A DNA stretch of 64,000 nt, taken from assembly GCA_028285685.1 (NCBI GenBank), contig JANQOR010000041.1, positions 350,265 through 414,264 on the forward strand, read 5' to 3'. The notes beneath the pieces are model-generated. The model was not told the origin of the DNA. It did not search any database and worked only from the letters and a program-made list of their open reading frames with translations. The translations under genes and the position numbers were made by a program. Of this stretch, positions 35,041 to 43,229 are shown piece after piece; positions within the stretch are counted from its first letter, which is position 1, and every line of letters starts with the position of its first letter. The stretch comes from Cyclobacteriaceae bacterium. Its GTDB lineage: Bacteria; Bacteroidota; Bacteroidia; Cytophagales; Cyclobacteriaceae.

Positions 35041-35756
35041 GCTAGTTGGGTTTTATCCATTCTCATCGTTTCCAGGTACAAGTCTTCCAATTCCGAAAGC
35101 GAAATCGAGTCAGCAGCAAGGGAGTGCTTCAGTTTACCTTCATTCATGATTCCGATATGGGTACCAGTATCTTTTGCGCGAAACAAATCGTGAGTAGCCA
35201 TTAAGGTGGCTACTCCCTTTCCCCTTAAGGAATGAAGCAGTTCGGAAAATTCATTGCTCGCTTGTGGATCTAAGCCAGAAGTAGGCTCATCCAGTAGTAG
35301 CACCTTGGCCTCACGAGCCCGTGCAAGAGCGATTCCTACCTTTTGTCTCATTCCCTTTGAATAGGTACCCACTCTGCTATGGATGAACTCAGGCTGCAAA
35401 CCGGATTGCTCCAGGAGTTCTTCTAATTCCTGTTTTGAATATTTCTTAGCAGCCAACCCACAGAAAAAATCAAGGTTCTCAAGGCCTGTCAGGTTCGGAT
35501 ACAGCTTAAGATTTTCCGGTATATAGGCTAAATGCTTTTTGGTCGCTTGAGGTTCCGCGTTCACGTCCAGATCGTTCACCAACACTTTCCCTGCAGTAGG
35601 TGCAATGAAACCCATAAACAAATTGATAGTCGTGGTCTTACCTGCACCATTCGCACCGAGCAGGCAATACACTTCGCCGGATGCAACTGAAAGGTTTAAA
35701 TCCGTCAAAGCCTGATGACCGGCATATGATTTAGATAAATTAATCGCTTCTAACAT
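35037..35756 (-). CDS. ABC transporter ATP-binding protein (module B); first gene of the 12-gene operon
   Basis: A 239-residue ATPase: Walker A GANGAGKTTT near residue 34, signature TYSKGMRQKVG, Walker B VLLLDEPTSGLDPQ and MATHD. The start at 35756 matches the MLEAINLSKSY beginning of its paralogue; the longer open frame runs into the predicted operator at 35789. Two predicted Zur boxes lie 32 and 60 bp upstream. All 12 genes from here to 21862 overlap or are at most about 30 bp apart, so one transcript of about 13.9 kb is likely. Confidence 0.88.
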   Translation of the reverse strand: MLEAINLSKSYAGHQALTDLNLSVASGEVYCLLGANGAGKTTTINLFMGFIAPTAGKVLVNDLDVNAEPQATKKHLAYIPENLKLYPNLTGLENLDFFCGLAAKKYSKQELEELLEQSGLQPEFIHSRVGTYSKGMRQKVGIALARAREAKVLLLDEPTSGLDPQASNEFSELLHSLRGKGVATLMATHDLFRAKDTGTHIGIMNEGKLKHSLAADSISLSELEDLYLETMRMDKTQLA

Positions 35757-35788
35757 CTTAAGGGAGGAAATTTGTTTAAAACCAATTA

Positions 35789-35803
35789 TGCAATAATATT
35801 GCA
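35789..35803. promoter_or_regulatory. Predicted Zur box (perfect palindrome)
   Basis: Perfect copy of TGCAATAATATTGCA, proximal to the 12-gene operon. The surrounding 23 bases (35783-35805) equal those at 14482-14504. Its imperfect partner starts exactly 28 bp upstream with respect to the operon. Confidence 0.83.
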
Positions 35804-35816
35804 TTCACATATTGGA

Positions 35817-35831
35817 TGCAACAGTATTGCA
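35817..35831. promoter_or_regulatory. Predicted Zur box (TGCAACAGTATTGCA)
   Basis: Imperfect partner of the box at 35789, start-to-start distance 28 bp. It lies on the far side from the operon start, as in the pair at 38755/38783, where the perfect box is also gene-proximal. Confidence 0.75.
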
Positions 35832-35929
35832 TCTATATTATATGAATGGTCGAATTCCCTTATGATGCCTGAGAACAAAAAGTCAAAAATGAACGGCGTG
35901 GATATTGTAATTAAAAGAACTTTTTCACA

Positions 35930-35944
35930 TGCAATTAAGTTGCA
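35930..35944. promoter_or_regulatory. Predicted Zur box in front of zur (TGCAATTAAGTTGCA)
   Basis: A single imperfect copy ending 18 bp before the Fur-family gene. It suggests that the regulator represses its own operon, which includes the TonB receptor. Confidence 0.75.
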
Positions 35945-35962
35945 CTACCGTAACTTTGTAAC

Positions 35963-36382
35963 ATGAACGATTCGGATCAACTGAAAGGTATACTCAAGTC
36001 TCATGACCTTCGAATTACGAATTGTCGTCTTGACGTACTTCAGCTTTTTCTTGAAGAAGATAGTGCGCTATCTCAGGGCGACCTGGAGCATCAATTCAAG
36101 CAGTACGATCGAGTCACACTATATCGAACGCTCAATAGCTTTCTTGATTCTGGAATTCTTCACAAAATACCCAACGCTACGGGTGTTGCAACATTCGGAC
36201 TTTGCCACGAGACGTGCTCGCCCGACCATCACGATCACAATCACATTCATTTCAAGTGCAACACTTGTGGACAAATCGAATGCATTGATGATAAGACGGT
36301 GCCGAGTGTATCTGTTCCTTCAGGATATCAAGTGCAAGGAGTCAATCTTATCGTGGACGGAGTTTGCGCGCAGTGTGCCTAG
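35963..36382 (+). CDS. zur: Fur-family regulator, probably Zur
   Basis: A 139-residue Fur-family repressor. The winged-helix region is residues 15-75, with YDRVTLYRTLNSFLDSGI as recognition region. Two structural-zinc pairs C-x2-C are at 99-102 and 135-138, and the hinge CHETCSPDHHDHNHIHF (81-97) is unusually rich in His. The family includes Fur (iron), Zur (zinc) and PerR (peroxide). I choose Zur because the palindromes in front of this gene and its neighbours precede COG0523 GTPases, MerC, DUF1826 and PhoX genes, a zinc-type set. The TonB receptor gene follows after 3 bp. Iron control is not formally excluded. Confidence 0.82.
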   Translation: MNDSDQLKGILKSHDLRITNCRLDVLQLFLEEDSALSQGDLEHQFKQYDRVTLYRTLNSFLDSGILHKIPNATGVATFGLCHETCSPDHHDHNHIHFKCNTCGQIECIDDKTVPSVSVPSGYQVQGVNLIVDGVCAQCA

Positions 36383-36385
36383 CAG

Positions 36386-38752
36386 ATGAAATTTGTCAAG
36401 TCCGTATTCTTTGCTGCGCTTTCAATTAGTGCCTATTGTCAGGCTCCCTGTGATCAAGAAATCAATGGACAGATACTTGACGCAGATACGAAGGAGCCGC
36501 TACCGTTTGCAACGGTGAAGATTGCTAATACCCAGAAAGGTGTGGTCAGTGATGCCAATGGTTTCTTCAGCTTAGTAGACGTTTGTGGTGAAGAGGTACA
36601 TCTCGAAGTTCAATTCATTGGGTATAAAAAATTGGTACATCACCACGATTTTCATCACTCAGATCCGGTGATTTATTTAGCATCAGATGAAACAGTGTTA
36701 GAGAGTGTGATCGTGGAAGAGTCCAGAACAAGGGAACTACGATCGCTATCTATTCAAAAAAAAGAGATAAGTGAACTGGAGCTTGTAAGCACTTCTATCG
36801 GAGACTTGACAGAACAGTTAACTGGCGTCACGATACTAAAAACAGGATCTAACATTTCCAAACCCATGATTCATGGGTTGCATTCAAACCGGGTGCTTGT
36901 CATCAATGATGGTGTCAGGCATGCCTACCAGGTATGGGGACAGGAGCACGCCCCGGAAATAGACCCATCCCATGTTGATCAAATTGAAATTGTAAAGGGG
37001 GCCGGAACCGTGAAGTATGGGCCGGAGGCGCTAGGGGGAGTCATCCTTTATAATCAAAAAAAACCTCAGTTTAACAAAAGTTTGAATGGATCAATCGGAT
37101 CTTCGTATCAAACCAACGGCAGAGCCTACAGTAGCCAGGTGAGCCTGGGTCAGGGCTTCCATCGTTTTGCTTGGAACATAGGAGGTTTTGGAATCTACCA
37201 AGCCGATTTGGAAGCGCCAGACTATAACTTGTCTAACACAGGAAAGCAGGAATATGGTGGCAGCTTTAGCGCGCTCTTACATCAGCCAAGGTTTGACCTC
37301 CAAATTTCCGGAAGCTATTATGAGCAGGAGTTAGGGATCCTAAGAGCTTCCATCGTCGGCAACCTCAATGATTTACAGAATGCGATTGATCGTGCCGTTC
37401 CCAATCCGACCTTCCCTCCTACATATTCCATCCAAAACCCCAAGCAGGAAACGGAACATGGTCTACTTAAGTCCAACTTATCCATTTTTTTAGGCGAACA
37501 TATTTTCAATGTACAATATGCTGTTCAGCAAAATGTACGAAGGGAGTTTGATGTGAGAAGAGGTGAGCTGAACGATCGTCCGGTAATCAATTTGGAGCTG
37601 CTTTCACATAGTATTGAAACGGAATGGATTCAACCCAAAAATGGTCGATGGAGTGGAAATACCGGTGTGCAGTTGTTTACTCAGAATAGCGTTAATGTGC
37701 CTGGTTCCAACCCAATCAATTTTGTTCCAGACTATGATGTTTTGAATGTTGGAGCATTTACCATTCAATCGTTGGATCTGGATAATACTACCCTGGAATT
37801 GGGTGCTCGATTTGATTTTCAATCGTTGGAAGTGGCTGATACGGTTAGGGAGACTTTTACCTACGCCAATGAAGTGGATTTTTCCAATGCTACGTTTACG
37901 TTAGGTCTTCGAAAACAATTCAATGAAGGACTGTCGCTATTTTCAAATCTTGGCTCAGCTTGGAGACCACCCAATGTAGCTGAACTTTATTCCTTTGGTT
38001 ACCACCATTCCAGGATTCAGTTCGGACTATGGCGGTATGAATTGGAACCCCAGATAGCTACACCTCTTAATAGGGTTTTTGATGAATCAGATCGACCTGT
38101 CACGTCAGAGAAAGGCATCAAATGGGTTGCAGGAGTTGAAGTGAAAAAAGCAAGAACCACTGCCGAATTTATTCTTCATGCGAATCAGATCAATGACTAT
38201 ATTTTCCTGAGGCCCTACGGAGTTACCACCAATGTTGCTGGCACGTTCGCCTATTTTATTTTTGAGCAAACCGATGCCCTTTTCCTGGGAAGTGACTGGG
38301 ATGTCAGGTACAAGCATACCGACTTATTGACCTCAGAAGTTAAGGTATCCTACGTCTACGCTAAAAGCACGGATAGAAACCAGCCATTGATAGAAATCCC
38401 TCCTTTGAACCTGGACTATACAATTGAATACGAAAAGGGATCTTGGAGCGGTGGATTGAACTTAAACTACACTGCTAAACAATGGAACGCACCTGCTATG
38501 ATAGAGCCTATTAGGATTGATGACGGTGACATTGAAGTAGATCGAAACCAGGACATATTCGATTTCATGGCTCCTCCGACTGACTTCTTCCTTTTAGGCG
38601 GTGATATAACGTACAACAAAAATCATTGGAACCTGGAGTTTAAGGTGAACAACCTATTAAACTCCGCCTATCGCATCTATACGGATCGACTGAGATACTT
38701 TGCTGACGCCCCTGGCAGGAATTTCTCCTTTACTGCATCGTTTAAATTTTAA
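36386..38752 (+). CDS. TonB-dependent outer-membrane receptor
   Basis: A 788-residue receptor: signal peptide to about residue 19, a carboxypeptidase-regulatory-like domain (INGQILDADTKEPLPFATV to about residue 100), a plug (IHGLHSNRVLVINDGVRHAY and IEIVKGAGTVKYGPEALGGV near residue 210), and a 22-strand-type barrel ending in Phe. A His cluster VHHHDFHH (84-91) lies at the end of the first domain and could bind metal. It is co-transcribed with zur. Receptors of this kind with Zur control import zinc or zinc chelates; the ligand here is inferred, not shown. No TonB or ExbBD genes are in the window. Confidence 0.9.
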   Translation: MKFVKSVFFAALSISAYCQAPCDQEINGQILDADTKEPLPFATVKIANTQKGVVSDANGFFSLVDVCGEEVHLEVQFIGYKKLVHHHDFHHSDPVIYLASDETVLESVIVEESRTRELRSLSIQKKEISELELVSTSIGDLTEQLTGVTILKTGSNISKPMIHGLHSNRVLVINDGVRHAYQVWGQEHAPEIDPSHVDQIEIVKGAGTVKYGPEALGGVILYNQKKPQFNKSLNGSIGSSYQTNGRAYSSQVSLGQGFHRFAWNIGGFGIYQADLEAPDYNLSNTGKQEYGGSFSALLHQPRFDLQISGSYYEQELGILRASIVGNLNDLQNAIDRAVPNPTFPPTYSIQNPKQETEHGLLKSNLSIFLGEHIFNVQYAVQQNVRREFDVRRGELNDRPVINLELLSHSIETEWIQPKNGRWSGNTGVQLFTQNSVNVPGSNPINFVPDYDVLNVGAFTIQSLDLDNTTLELGARFDFQSLEVADTVRETFTYANEVDFSNATFTLGLRKQFNEGLSLFSNLGSAWRPPNVAELYSFGYHHSRIQFGLWRYELEPQIATPLNRVFDESDRPVTSEKGIKWVAGVEVKKARTTAEFILHANQINDYIFLRPYGVTTNVAGTFAYFIFEQTDALFLGSDWDVRYKHTDLLTSEVKVSYVYAKSTDRNQPLIEIPPLNLDYTIEYEKGSWSGGLNLNYTAKQWNAPAMIEPIRIDDGDIEVDRNQDIFDFMAPPTDFFLLGGDITYNKNHWNLEFKVNNLLNSAYRIYTDRLRYFADAPGRNFSFTASFKF

Positions 38753-38754
38753 AA

Positions 38755-38769
38755 TGCAGCAATATTGCA
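38755..38769. promoter_or_regulatory. Predicted Zur box (TGCAGCAATATTGCA)
   Basis: Imperfect box that starts 2 bp after the TonB receptor stop, 28 bp before the start of the perfect box at 38783. It therefore belongs to a separate promoter for the lipoprotein gene at 38830. Confidence 0.75.
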
Positions 38770-38782
38770 TATCAGCAGCTAA

Positions 38783-38797
38783 TGCAATAATATTGCA
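38783..38797. promoter_or_regulatory. Predicted Zur box (perfect palindrome)
   Basis: Perfect copy of TGCAATAATATTGCA, 32 bp before the start codon of the three-repeat lipoprotein gene. The arrangement perfect-proximal and imperfect-distal with a 28-bp offset repeats the layout at 35789/35817. Confidence 0.83.
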
Positions 38798-38829
38798 TTT
38801 TACAAAAAAGGACATTAACAAACTAAAAC

Positions 38830-40458
38830 ATGAAAACTAACAAGCTAGTACTTTTATCGCTCTTGCTATTGAGCCTAGGCCTAATTGTAAGCTGTTCCAA
38901 TGATGATGATCCCGCTCCGGACGATGGCGAGGAAGTTATTTCACAAGTAGTTCTGACATTTACTCCTGATGGTGGAGGTGACGCAGTTACTGCCACCTGG
39001 TTGGACGCAGACGGTGAAGGAGGTAATAACCCGACGATTGATGATATTGAATTAGCAGAAGGTGTCACTTATACATTGACTATGACTCTTGCTAATACCT
39101 TGGGATCTGAAGATGAAGATATTACGGCAGAAATACTTGAGGAAGCCGAAGAGCACATGTTCTTTTTTGCATTTACTGACGGCATCTTTTCTGACCCAAC
39201 AGGCAACGGAAATGTGGACAATAGAACCGATCCATTAAACTACAATGATCAAGATGATAATGGATTTCCACTGGGTCTTTCAACTACCTGGACAGCAGGT
39301 GCACATACCGAAACTGCTGGAGAATTTACGGTTGTGCTGAAACATCAGCCTGATCTAAAAACAGCAACATCGGATTCCAATGTTGGAGGCACGGATATAG
39401 ACATTACTTTCCCGCTTAGTATCGAGGAGGATGAAAACGAAGAGGAGGTTATCAACGAAATCGTACTAACATTCACTCCAACAGCTGGTGGAGATGATAT
39501 TGTAGCCACCTGGTTTGATGCAGATGGTGAAGGTGTTGGGAATCCTACCATCGATGAAATTGACCTGGAAGAAGGAGCTGAGTACACACTAGCCATCACG
39601 CTAGCTAATACGTTGGGCGCTGATAAGGAAGACGTCACAGCAGAAATTATGGAAGAAGATGACGAGCATATGTTCTTCTTTGAATTCACAAACGATATCT
39701 TCTCTGATCCAACGGGGGATGGCAACATCGATAACAGAAGCGACCCTGTTAACTATAATGATGAGGACGATAATGCCCTTCCTGTGGGACTGTCAACAAC
39801 CTGGACAGCTGGTGCCCACACAGAGACAGCAGGAGAATTCAGAATTGTCCTAAAACACCAGCCGGGAATCAAAACTGCCACCTCAACCTCTGCTGATGGT
39901 GGAACGGATCTTGACATTACCTTCCCGCTCAACATCGAAGAGGACAATGAAGAAGAAGAGGTTATCAACAGAATTATCCTGACCTTCACCCCTACTGGTG
40001 GTGGAAGTGCCATCACTGCTACTTGGTTTGATGCAGATGGCGAGGGTGTTGGCAACCCTACGATCGATGCGATCACTTTGGATGCCAGCACGGCTTACGA
40101 AATGTCGATCACATTGGAAAATACTTTAGGAGCTATGGTAGAAGATGTTACTGCAGAAATTGAAGAGGAAGATGATGAGCATATGTTCTTCTTTGCATTT
40201 ACATCTGATATCTTCTCTGATCCGGCCGGAGATGGAAACGTGGACAACAGGGCAGATCCGCTCAACTACAACGATCAAGATGACAATGGACAGCCGGTTG
40301 GACTTTCAACGAATTGGACAAGTGGAGGAGCGACCTCATCGGCGGGCACGTTCAGAGTGGTATTGAAACATCAACCCGGAGGTCTGAAAACAGCAACTTC
40401 TGATGCCACTGTAGGTGGTACGGATGTTGATATTCAATTTAGCTTATCAATTCAATAG
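38830..40458 (+). CDS. Lipoprotein made of three 171-residue repeats, likely surface zinc-binding
   Basis: A 542-residue lipoprotein: signal ending in LIVSC (Cys 22) followed by SNDDDPAPDD, an acidic start that resembles surface-export signals of Bacteroidota lipoproteins. The rest is three tandem repeats of the same domain. Each has an LTFTP strand, ATWxDADGEG, an acidic block ending in E-H-M-F-F-F, the segment NYNDxDDN, and VVLKHQP/IVLKHQP. The E/D-rich E-H-M-F-F-F block and the KHQP His recur in all three and are candidate metal ligands. I do not know a characterised function. The gene directly follows the zur-TonB receptor operon but has its own pair of predicted Zur boxes and a strong terminator, so it is probably a partner of the receptor. 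Confidence 0.8.
   Translation: MKTNKLVLLSLLLLSLGLIVSCSNDDDPAPDDGEEVISQVVLTFTPDGGGDAVTATWLDADGEGGNNPTIDDIELAEGVTYTLTMTLANTLGSEDEDITAEILEEAEEHMFFFAFTDGIFSDPTGNGNVDNRTDPLNYNDQDDNGFPLGLSTTWTAGAHTETAGEFTVVLKHQPDLKTATSDSNVGGTDIDITFPLSIEEDENEEEVINEIVLTFTPTAGGDDIVATWFDADGEGVGNPTIDEIDLEEGAEYTLAITLANTLGADKEDVTAEIMEEDDEHMFFFEFTNDIFSDPTGDGNIDNRSDPVNYNDEDDNALPVGLSTTWTAGAHTETAGEFRIVLKHQPGIKTATSTSADGGTDLDITFPLNIEEDNEEEEVINRIILTFTPTGGGSAITATWFDADGEGVGNPTIDAITLDASTAYEMSITLENTLGAMVEDVTAEIEEEDDEHMFFFAFTSDIFSDPAGDGNVDNRADPLNYNDQDDNGQPVGLSTNWTSGGATSSAGTFRVVLKHQPGGLKTATSDATVGGTDVDIQFSLSIQ
38935..40458 (+). repeat. Three in-frame coding repeats (513-bp period)
   Basis: Repeat 1 runs 38935-39447, repeat 2 39448-39960 and repeat 3 39961-40458. 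The first two are both exactly 513 bp (171 codons). Each begins with a V-I-x-x-V/I-V/I-L-T-F-T-P element. The copies are clearly similar at protein level but have diverged at DNA level, so the expansion is not recent. Confidence 0.85.
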
Positions 40459-40480
40459 TAGTTGTAATTATACAAGGTTG

Positions 40481-40512
40481 ACGGCCACCTTCGCAGGTGG
40501 CCGTTTTTTTTT
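40481..40512 (+). terminator. Rho-independent terminator after the three-repeat lipoprotein gene
   Basis: A perfect 10-bp stem (ACGGCCACCT / AGGTGGCCGT) with loop TCGC, followed by a run of T residues, 22 bp after the stop codon. It closes the zinc region on the right. Confidence 0.9.
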
Positions 40513-40584
40513 GTAATAGCATCGCACTTAAACCTGCACTAGATCTGGCAGGGAAATGCCTTCGAAAAATGATGGCTCAAGCAG

Positions 40585-41040
40585 CTAATCTATAATCCGC
40601 AGTTGCGAAGAATGCCTGATCTTCAATCTTCGACGATGAAGTATTTGAATGACCAATCCGGAAATGACTAAAACCGAGCTGATCTTCACAACGTCGTTAT
40701 CTACTGGTGTACCATTATTGGCCATATCGGCAAGTGGCAGAAGCAGTGCTGCTGTGTAAATATTCTTAATGCCCCGTTGCCTGGGGTTCTTCCTGTAAAT
40801 AACATCAATTTGATTCACGAGAATCTCTCTCCTACTCTGAAAAACCATACTTGAGTCTGTAAAAAAAGCTATCCTACCTGAAGTTCTGCTTCCATCGACC
40901 GAAACAGTAATTTCATCATCTGGTTTATATAATTAGGTGCGCTTGTGATTTACATGAAGATAAGATTGAGAAGAGGAGCCTGTAGCCATCAAAACAAAGG
41001 AAAACATGAAGGTCACTTTAGCGATTAGGTTACTTTTCAT
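40585..41040 (-). pseudogene. Small membrane protein gene interrupted by an in-frame TAA
   Basis: Reading from the ATG at 41040 gives a signal-like start (MKSNLIAKVTFMFSFVLMAT) and then a TAA at 40933-40935 after 35 codons. The same frame continues past the stop with good protein character (YKPDDEITVSVDG, then GRIAFFTDSSMVF and NQIDVIYRK) and a hydrophobic segment near the end (ISSVLVISGLVIQIL) to 40585. An internal ATG at 40848 could still give an 87-residue fragment. I interpret this as one gene of about 150 codons broken by a nonsense change; a sequencing error is possible. The family is an uncharacterised Bacteroidota envelope protein. Confidence 0.65.
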
Positions 41041-41521
41041 GGTGAGTTTCGGTTTCCCACTGGGAAAGTACTAACTGAACCTCATGTGTAGGGCCTTGAT
41101 TAACAATCTTTAGGAAAGAAGTGGTTGGTGTTCTTTCTAGTTTGACTAAGAATTGTCTTTCCGGATCCATGTCAGATTACTTATGCTAACAGTAACTTTA
41201 GTCTTTGATTAGATATGAAGCGCTGCAATGCATCCGATAGTGCGATCAGGGAACAAATGAGAAAACAACCAGGCCGTGCAACAGGACACTATTTCACAGC
41301 AGACCGAATCACATACCGCACCGAATTTTTAAGGCAATTGCGTTTGTCGGATAGTGCAGGGAGCGCTCTTCTCCTTGATTAAAAACTAATTTTTGACTTG
41401 GGAGGCTTATAATTCTGGTTTTCAGACAATTGAGAATTAGAAAATTGCAATTGATGGTATAAACTAGGTACAACATATTGGAATTATTGACGGTAGAAAC
41501 GAATTTTGGTGAGCACCACCT
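41041..41521. other. Left end of the accessory region; one weak small open frame
   Basis: Nearly 500 bp without a convincing gene. At 41215-41382 (plus) there is a 55-residue frame beginning MKRCNASDSAIREQ, with no recognised family. At 41440-41475 the sequence around AATTGCAATTGATGGT resembles that at 43158-43190, in front of the paralogous gene, so both may be promoter regions of a duplicated unit. I found no copy of the tRNA-Asp 3' end here by eye. Confidence 0.35.
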
Positions 41522-43018
41522 ATGAAATCATTTCAAGACGAGACTGCAATAACGCAAAGAGATCCTTGGCTTGACAGCTTGACTCGAGCAAAGCACAAAT
41601 CTGATGTTAGTGATCAAGAAGAGCTAGCTGAGTTAATTCAGAAACTTAGTGAAAGTAATTCCTGGTTAAGTGATAACATCTTATGGATAGTTTTTGGGTT
41701 ATTAGTAGTCAGTATCATCGTAATGATCTATATCCCAACTTGGGTGACTAGGGAAGTTAGGGGAGATGCCGTACGGTTGGAATTGCAAAACAAGTTTAGA
41801 TTAACAATTGCTCAAGCCATTGGGGGATTGGGATTGGTGCTAACCTTTCTAACAGCCTTTCTAAACATGCGTGTCACCAATGATCAATTCTTACTTCAAA
41901 GCAGGATTCAGGCTTTAGAAAACAGAATTGAACGAAGACAGGCAAATTTTGCCACAATTAGTACTGTAAATCAACAGATTGAGGAAAGCAAGTTGAATGC
42001 AGAGGCTCTTATTACAACTGCAGACAAGAATTCTCAGGCATTAATCATGTCATCAAATTCCAATTACAACGCCATTGTTGAGGCTGCCGAAAAGAATAAA
42101 GATGCCCAGATTAGAAATTCCCAGTCTATAGAAGTAAATGCAAGCAAGAACTATGAGGCCAAGGAGCTTGAGATTAACGAATCGACAAGGAAGGAGCTCT
42201 TTATCAAGGCAATTGAATACCTGCATGATGGCAACCCCATAAGCAGAATGTCGGGTCTGGAGATACTAAGGGACCTGTCCCATGATCCGGACTATGAGAT
42301 TCGTGCTGGCCGAATTGTAAATGAATTTTTTCTCTTCAATCAAAAAGAGTTTGACTATCGGAAAGCCCTGTTAGAATGGTTAGGCAGGCAACTTCCTATC
42401 AAATTTGTGTCGAGAAGGAATGATCTAGGAGTACCATATGACTTTGACGCCGGGGATCTTGAAAATATGCCAGATAAGTACCTTCAGTGGTTTAAGTCAG
42501 ACAACCTTGAGGATTCAAGGTACAAAAACATCTTAGACTACCTTGTCGATTCTGGTAGTAAATTTGAATGGATCAGAATAGGCCCATCCGAGTTCGCCCA
42601 CAGGAGGCCAGTGATACTACAAGCCACCCCAATAGTAACACAGGAGAGCCTTTCGTCTTTCCTAAGGGCGTTGGCGATGGATCGAATCCCTCTTGGACCA
42701 ATGGATTTTTTCCCAGGCAATACGTGGAATAGTAGAGAAATTCAAGTAGCCACTGAGATTCTGGAAGGAATGAAGACATACAAGAGCATCTTTAAGTATA
42801 GTTATCTCAATAATTTTCCTTCTGAAAAGATCTCATCTATCGAGAATTCAACATTTGTAACCTATGAGGCGACATCATTGATAAAAGTGGGCTTGGACAA
42901 CTTTATTATTTTGAATGGGCGGGATCTTCAGAACCAGGAAACCCCAATTCTTTTTGCTTTGAACCTCCAGGCGATCTTTTCAGATGACAACTACGCATAT
43001 TTTGTGATGATCAATTAA
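41522..43018 (+). CDS. Uncharacterised two-helix membrane protein (copy 1 of a tandem pair)
   Basis: A 498-residue protein with two membrane segments (about residues 55-76 and 95-115), linked by REVRGDAVRLELQNKFRLT. Then comes a helical stretch rich in Ala, Asn and Glu (about 120-225) that is probably a coiled coil, the segment FIKAIEYLHDG ... MSGLEILRDLSHDP (about 230-260), and a C-terminal domain I do not recognise. The membrane part and the K-A-I-E-x-L segment resemble the N-terminal region of certain pentapeptide-repeat membrane proteins (R-F-T-K-A-I-E-Q-L-G), but no pentapeptide repeats follow. Its nearest relative is the protein at 43230-44753. It sits in a decayed prophage-like element; a defence or phage-related role is possible but only inference. 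Confidence 0.72.
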   Translation: MKSFQDETAITQRDPWLDSLTRAKHKSDVSDQEELAELIQKLSESNSWLSDNILWIVFGLLVVSIIVMIYIPTWVTREVRGDAVRLELQNKFRLTIAQAIGGLGLVLTFLTAFLNMRVTNDQFLLQSRIQALENRIERRQANFATISTVNQQIEESKLNAEALITTADKNSQALIMSSNSNYNAIVEAAEKNKDAQIRNSQSIEVNASKNYEAKELEINESTRKELFIKAIEYLHDGNPISRMSGLEILRDLSHDPDYEIRAGRIVNEFFLFNQKEFDYRKALLEWLGRQLPIKFVSRRNDLGVPYDFDAGDLENMPDKYLQWFKSDNLEDSRYKNILDYLVDSGSKFEWIRIGPSEFAHRRPVILQATPIVTQESLSSFLRALAMDRIPLGPMDFFPGNTWNSREIQVATEILEGMKTYKSIFKYSYLNNFPSEKISSIENSTFVTYEATSLIKVGLDNFIILNGRDLQNQETPILFALNLQAIFSDDNYAYFVMIN

Positions 43019-43052
43019 TCATCGCACCCCCAGATGAAGCTGACATGATTTT

Positions 43053-43143
43053 TCATTTTTTTGCCGTAGAGGCCGAAGAGGACGATGTCCATGGCGTCTG
43101 TGCCATTGGGGGGCTCCTTCTTGAGGGAAGGTTTTGATGAGTT
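43053..43143 (-). pseudogene. Fragment of a terminase gene tail (second, shorter copy)
   Basis: About 90 bp that on the minus strand encode a segment like NGTDAMDIVLFGLYGKK, nearly the same as the end of the terminase remnant at 44797 (HGTDAMDIVIFGLYGKK). DNA identity over the stretch is roughly nine in ten by eye. An extra A after GGCAAA removes the stop codon. The similarity ends sharply at 43143, where the promoter-like sequence of the next gene begins, so it looks like the junction left by a tandem duplication. Confidence 0.75.
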
Positions 43144-43229
43144 ACAATCTTTAGAATTGCAATTGGTGGTTTATATTCTATAAATTAGGTATTCGCCCGA
43201 CTGAGAACCAACCTAAAAAATTCTGGAGA

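Noticed and set aside
35930-38797. Palindromes read as iron (Fur) boxes and the region as an iron-uptake locus
   Set aside because: FecCD-type genes and TonB receptors often serve iron, but the boxes also precede COG0523 GTPases, MerC, DUF1826 and a PhoX gene, and the motif TGCAA-N5-TTGCA does not look like a GATAATGATWATCATTATC-type Fur box. Zinc is the better fit, though not proven.
38823-40091. Long minus-strand open frames across the three-repeat lipoprotein gene
   Set aside because: They are rich in Ser and Pro because they mirror the acidic repeats; the plus-strand protein has a signal peptide and exact 171-residue periodicity.
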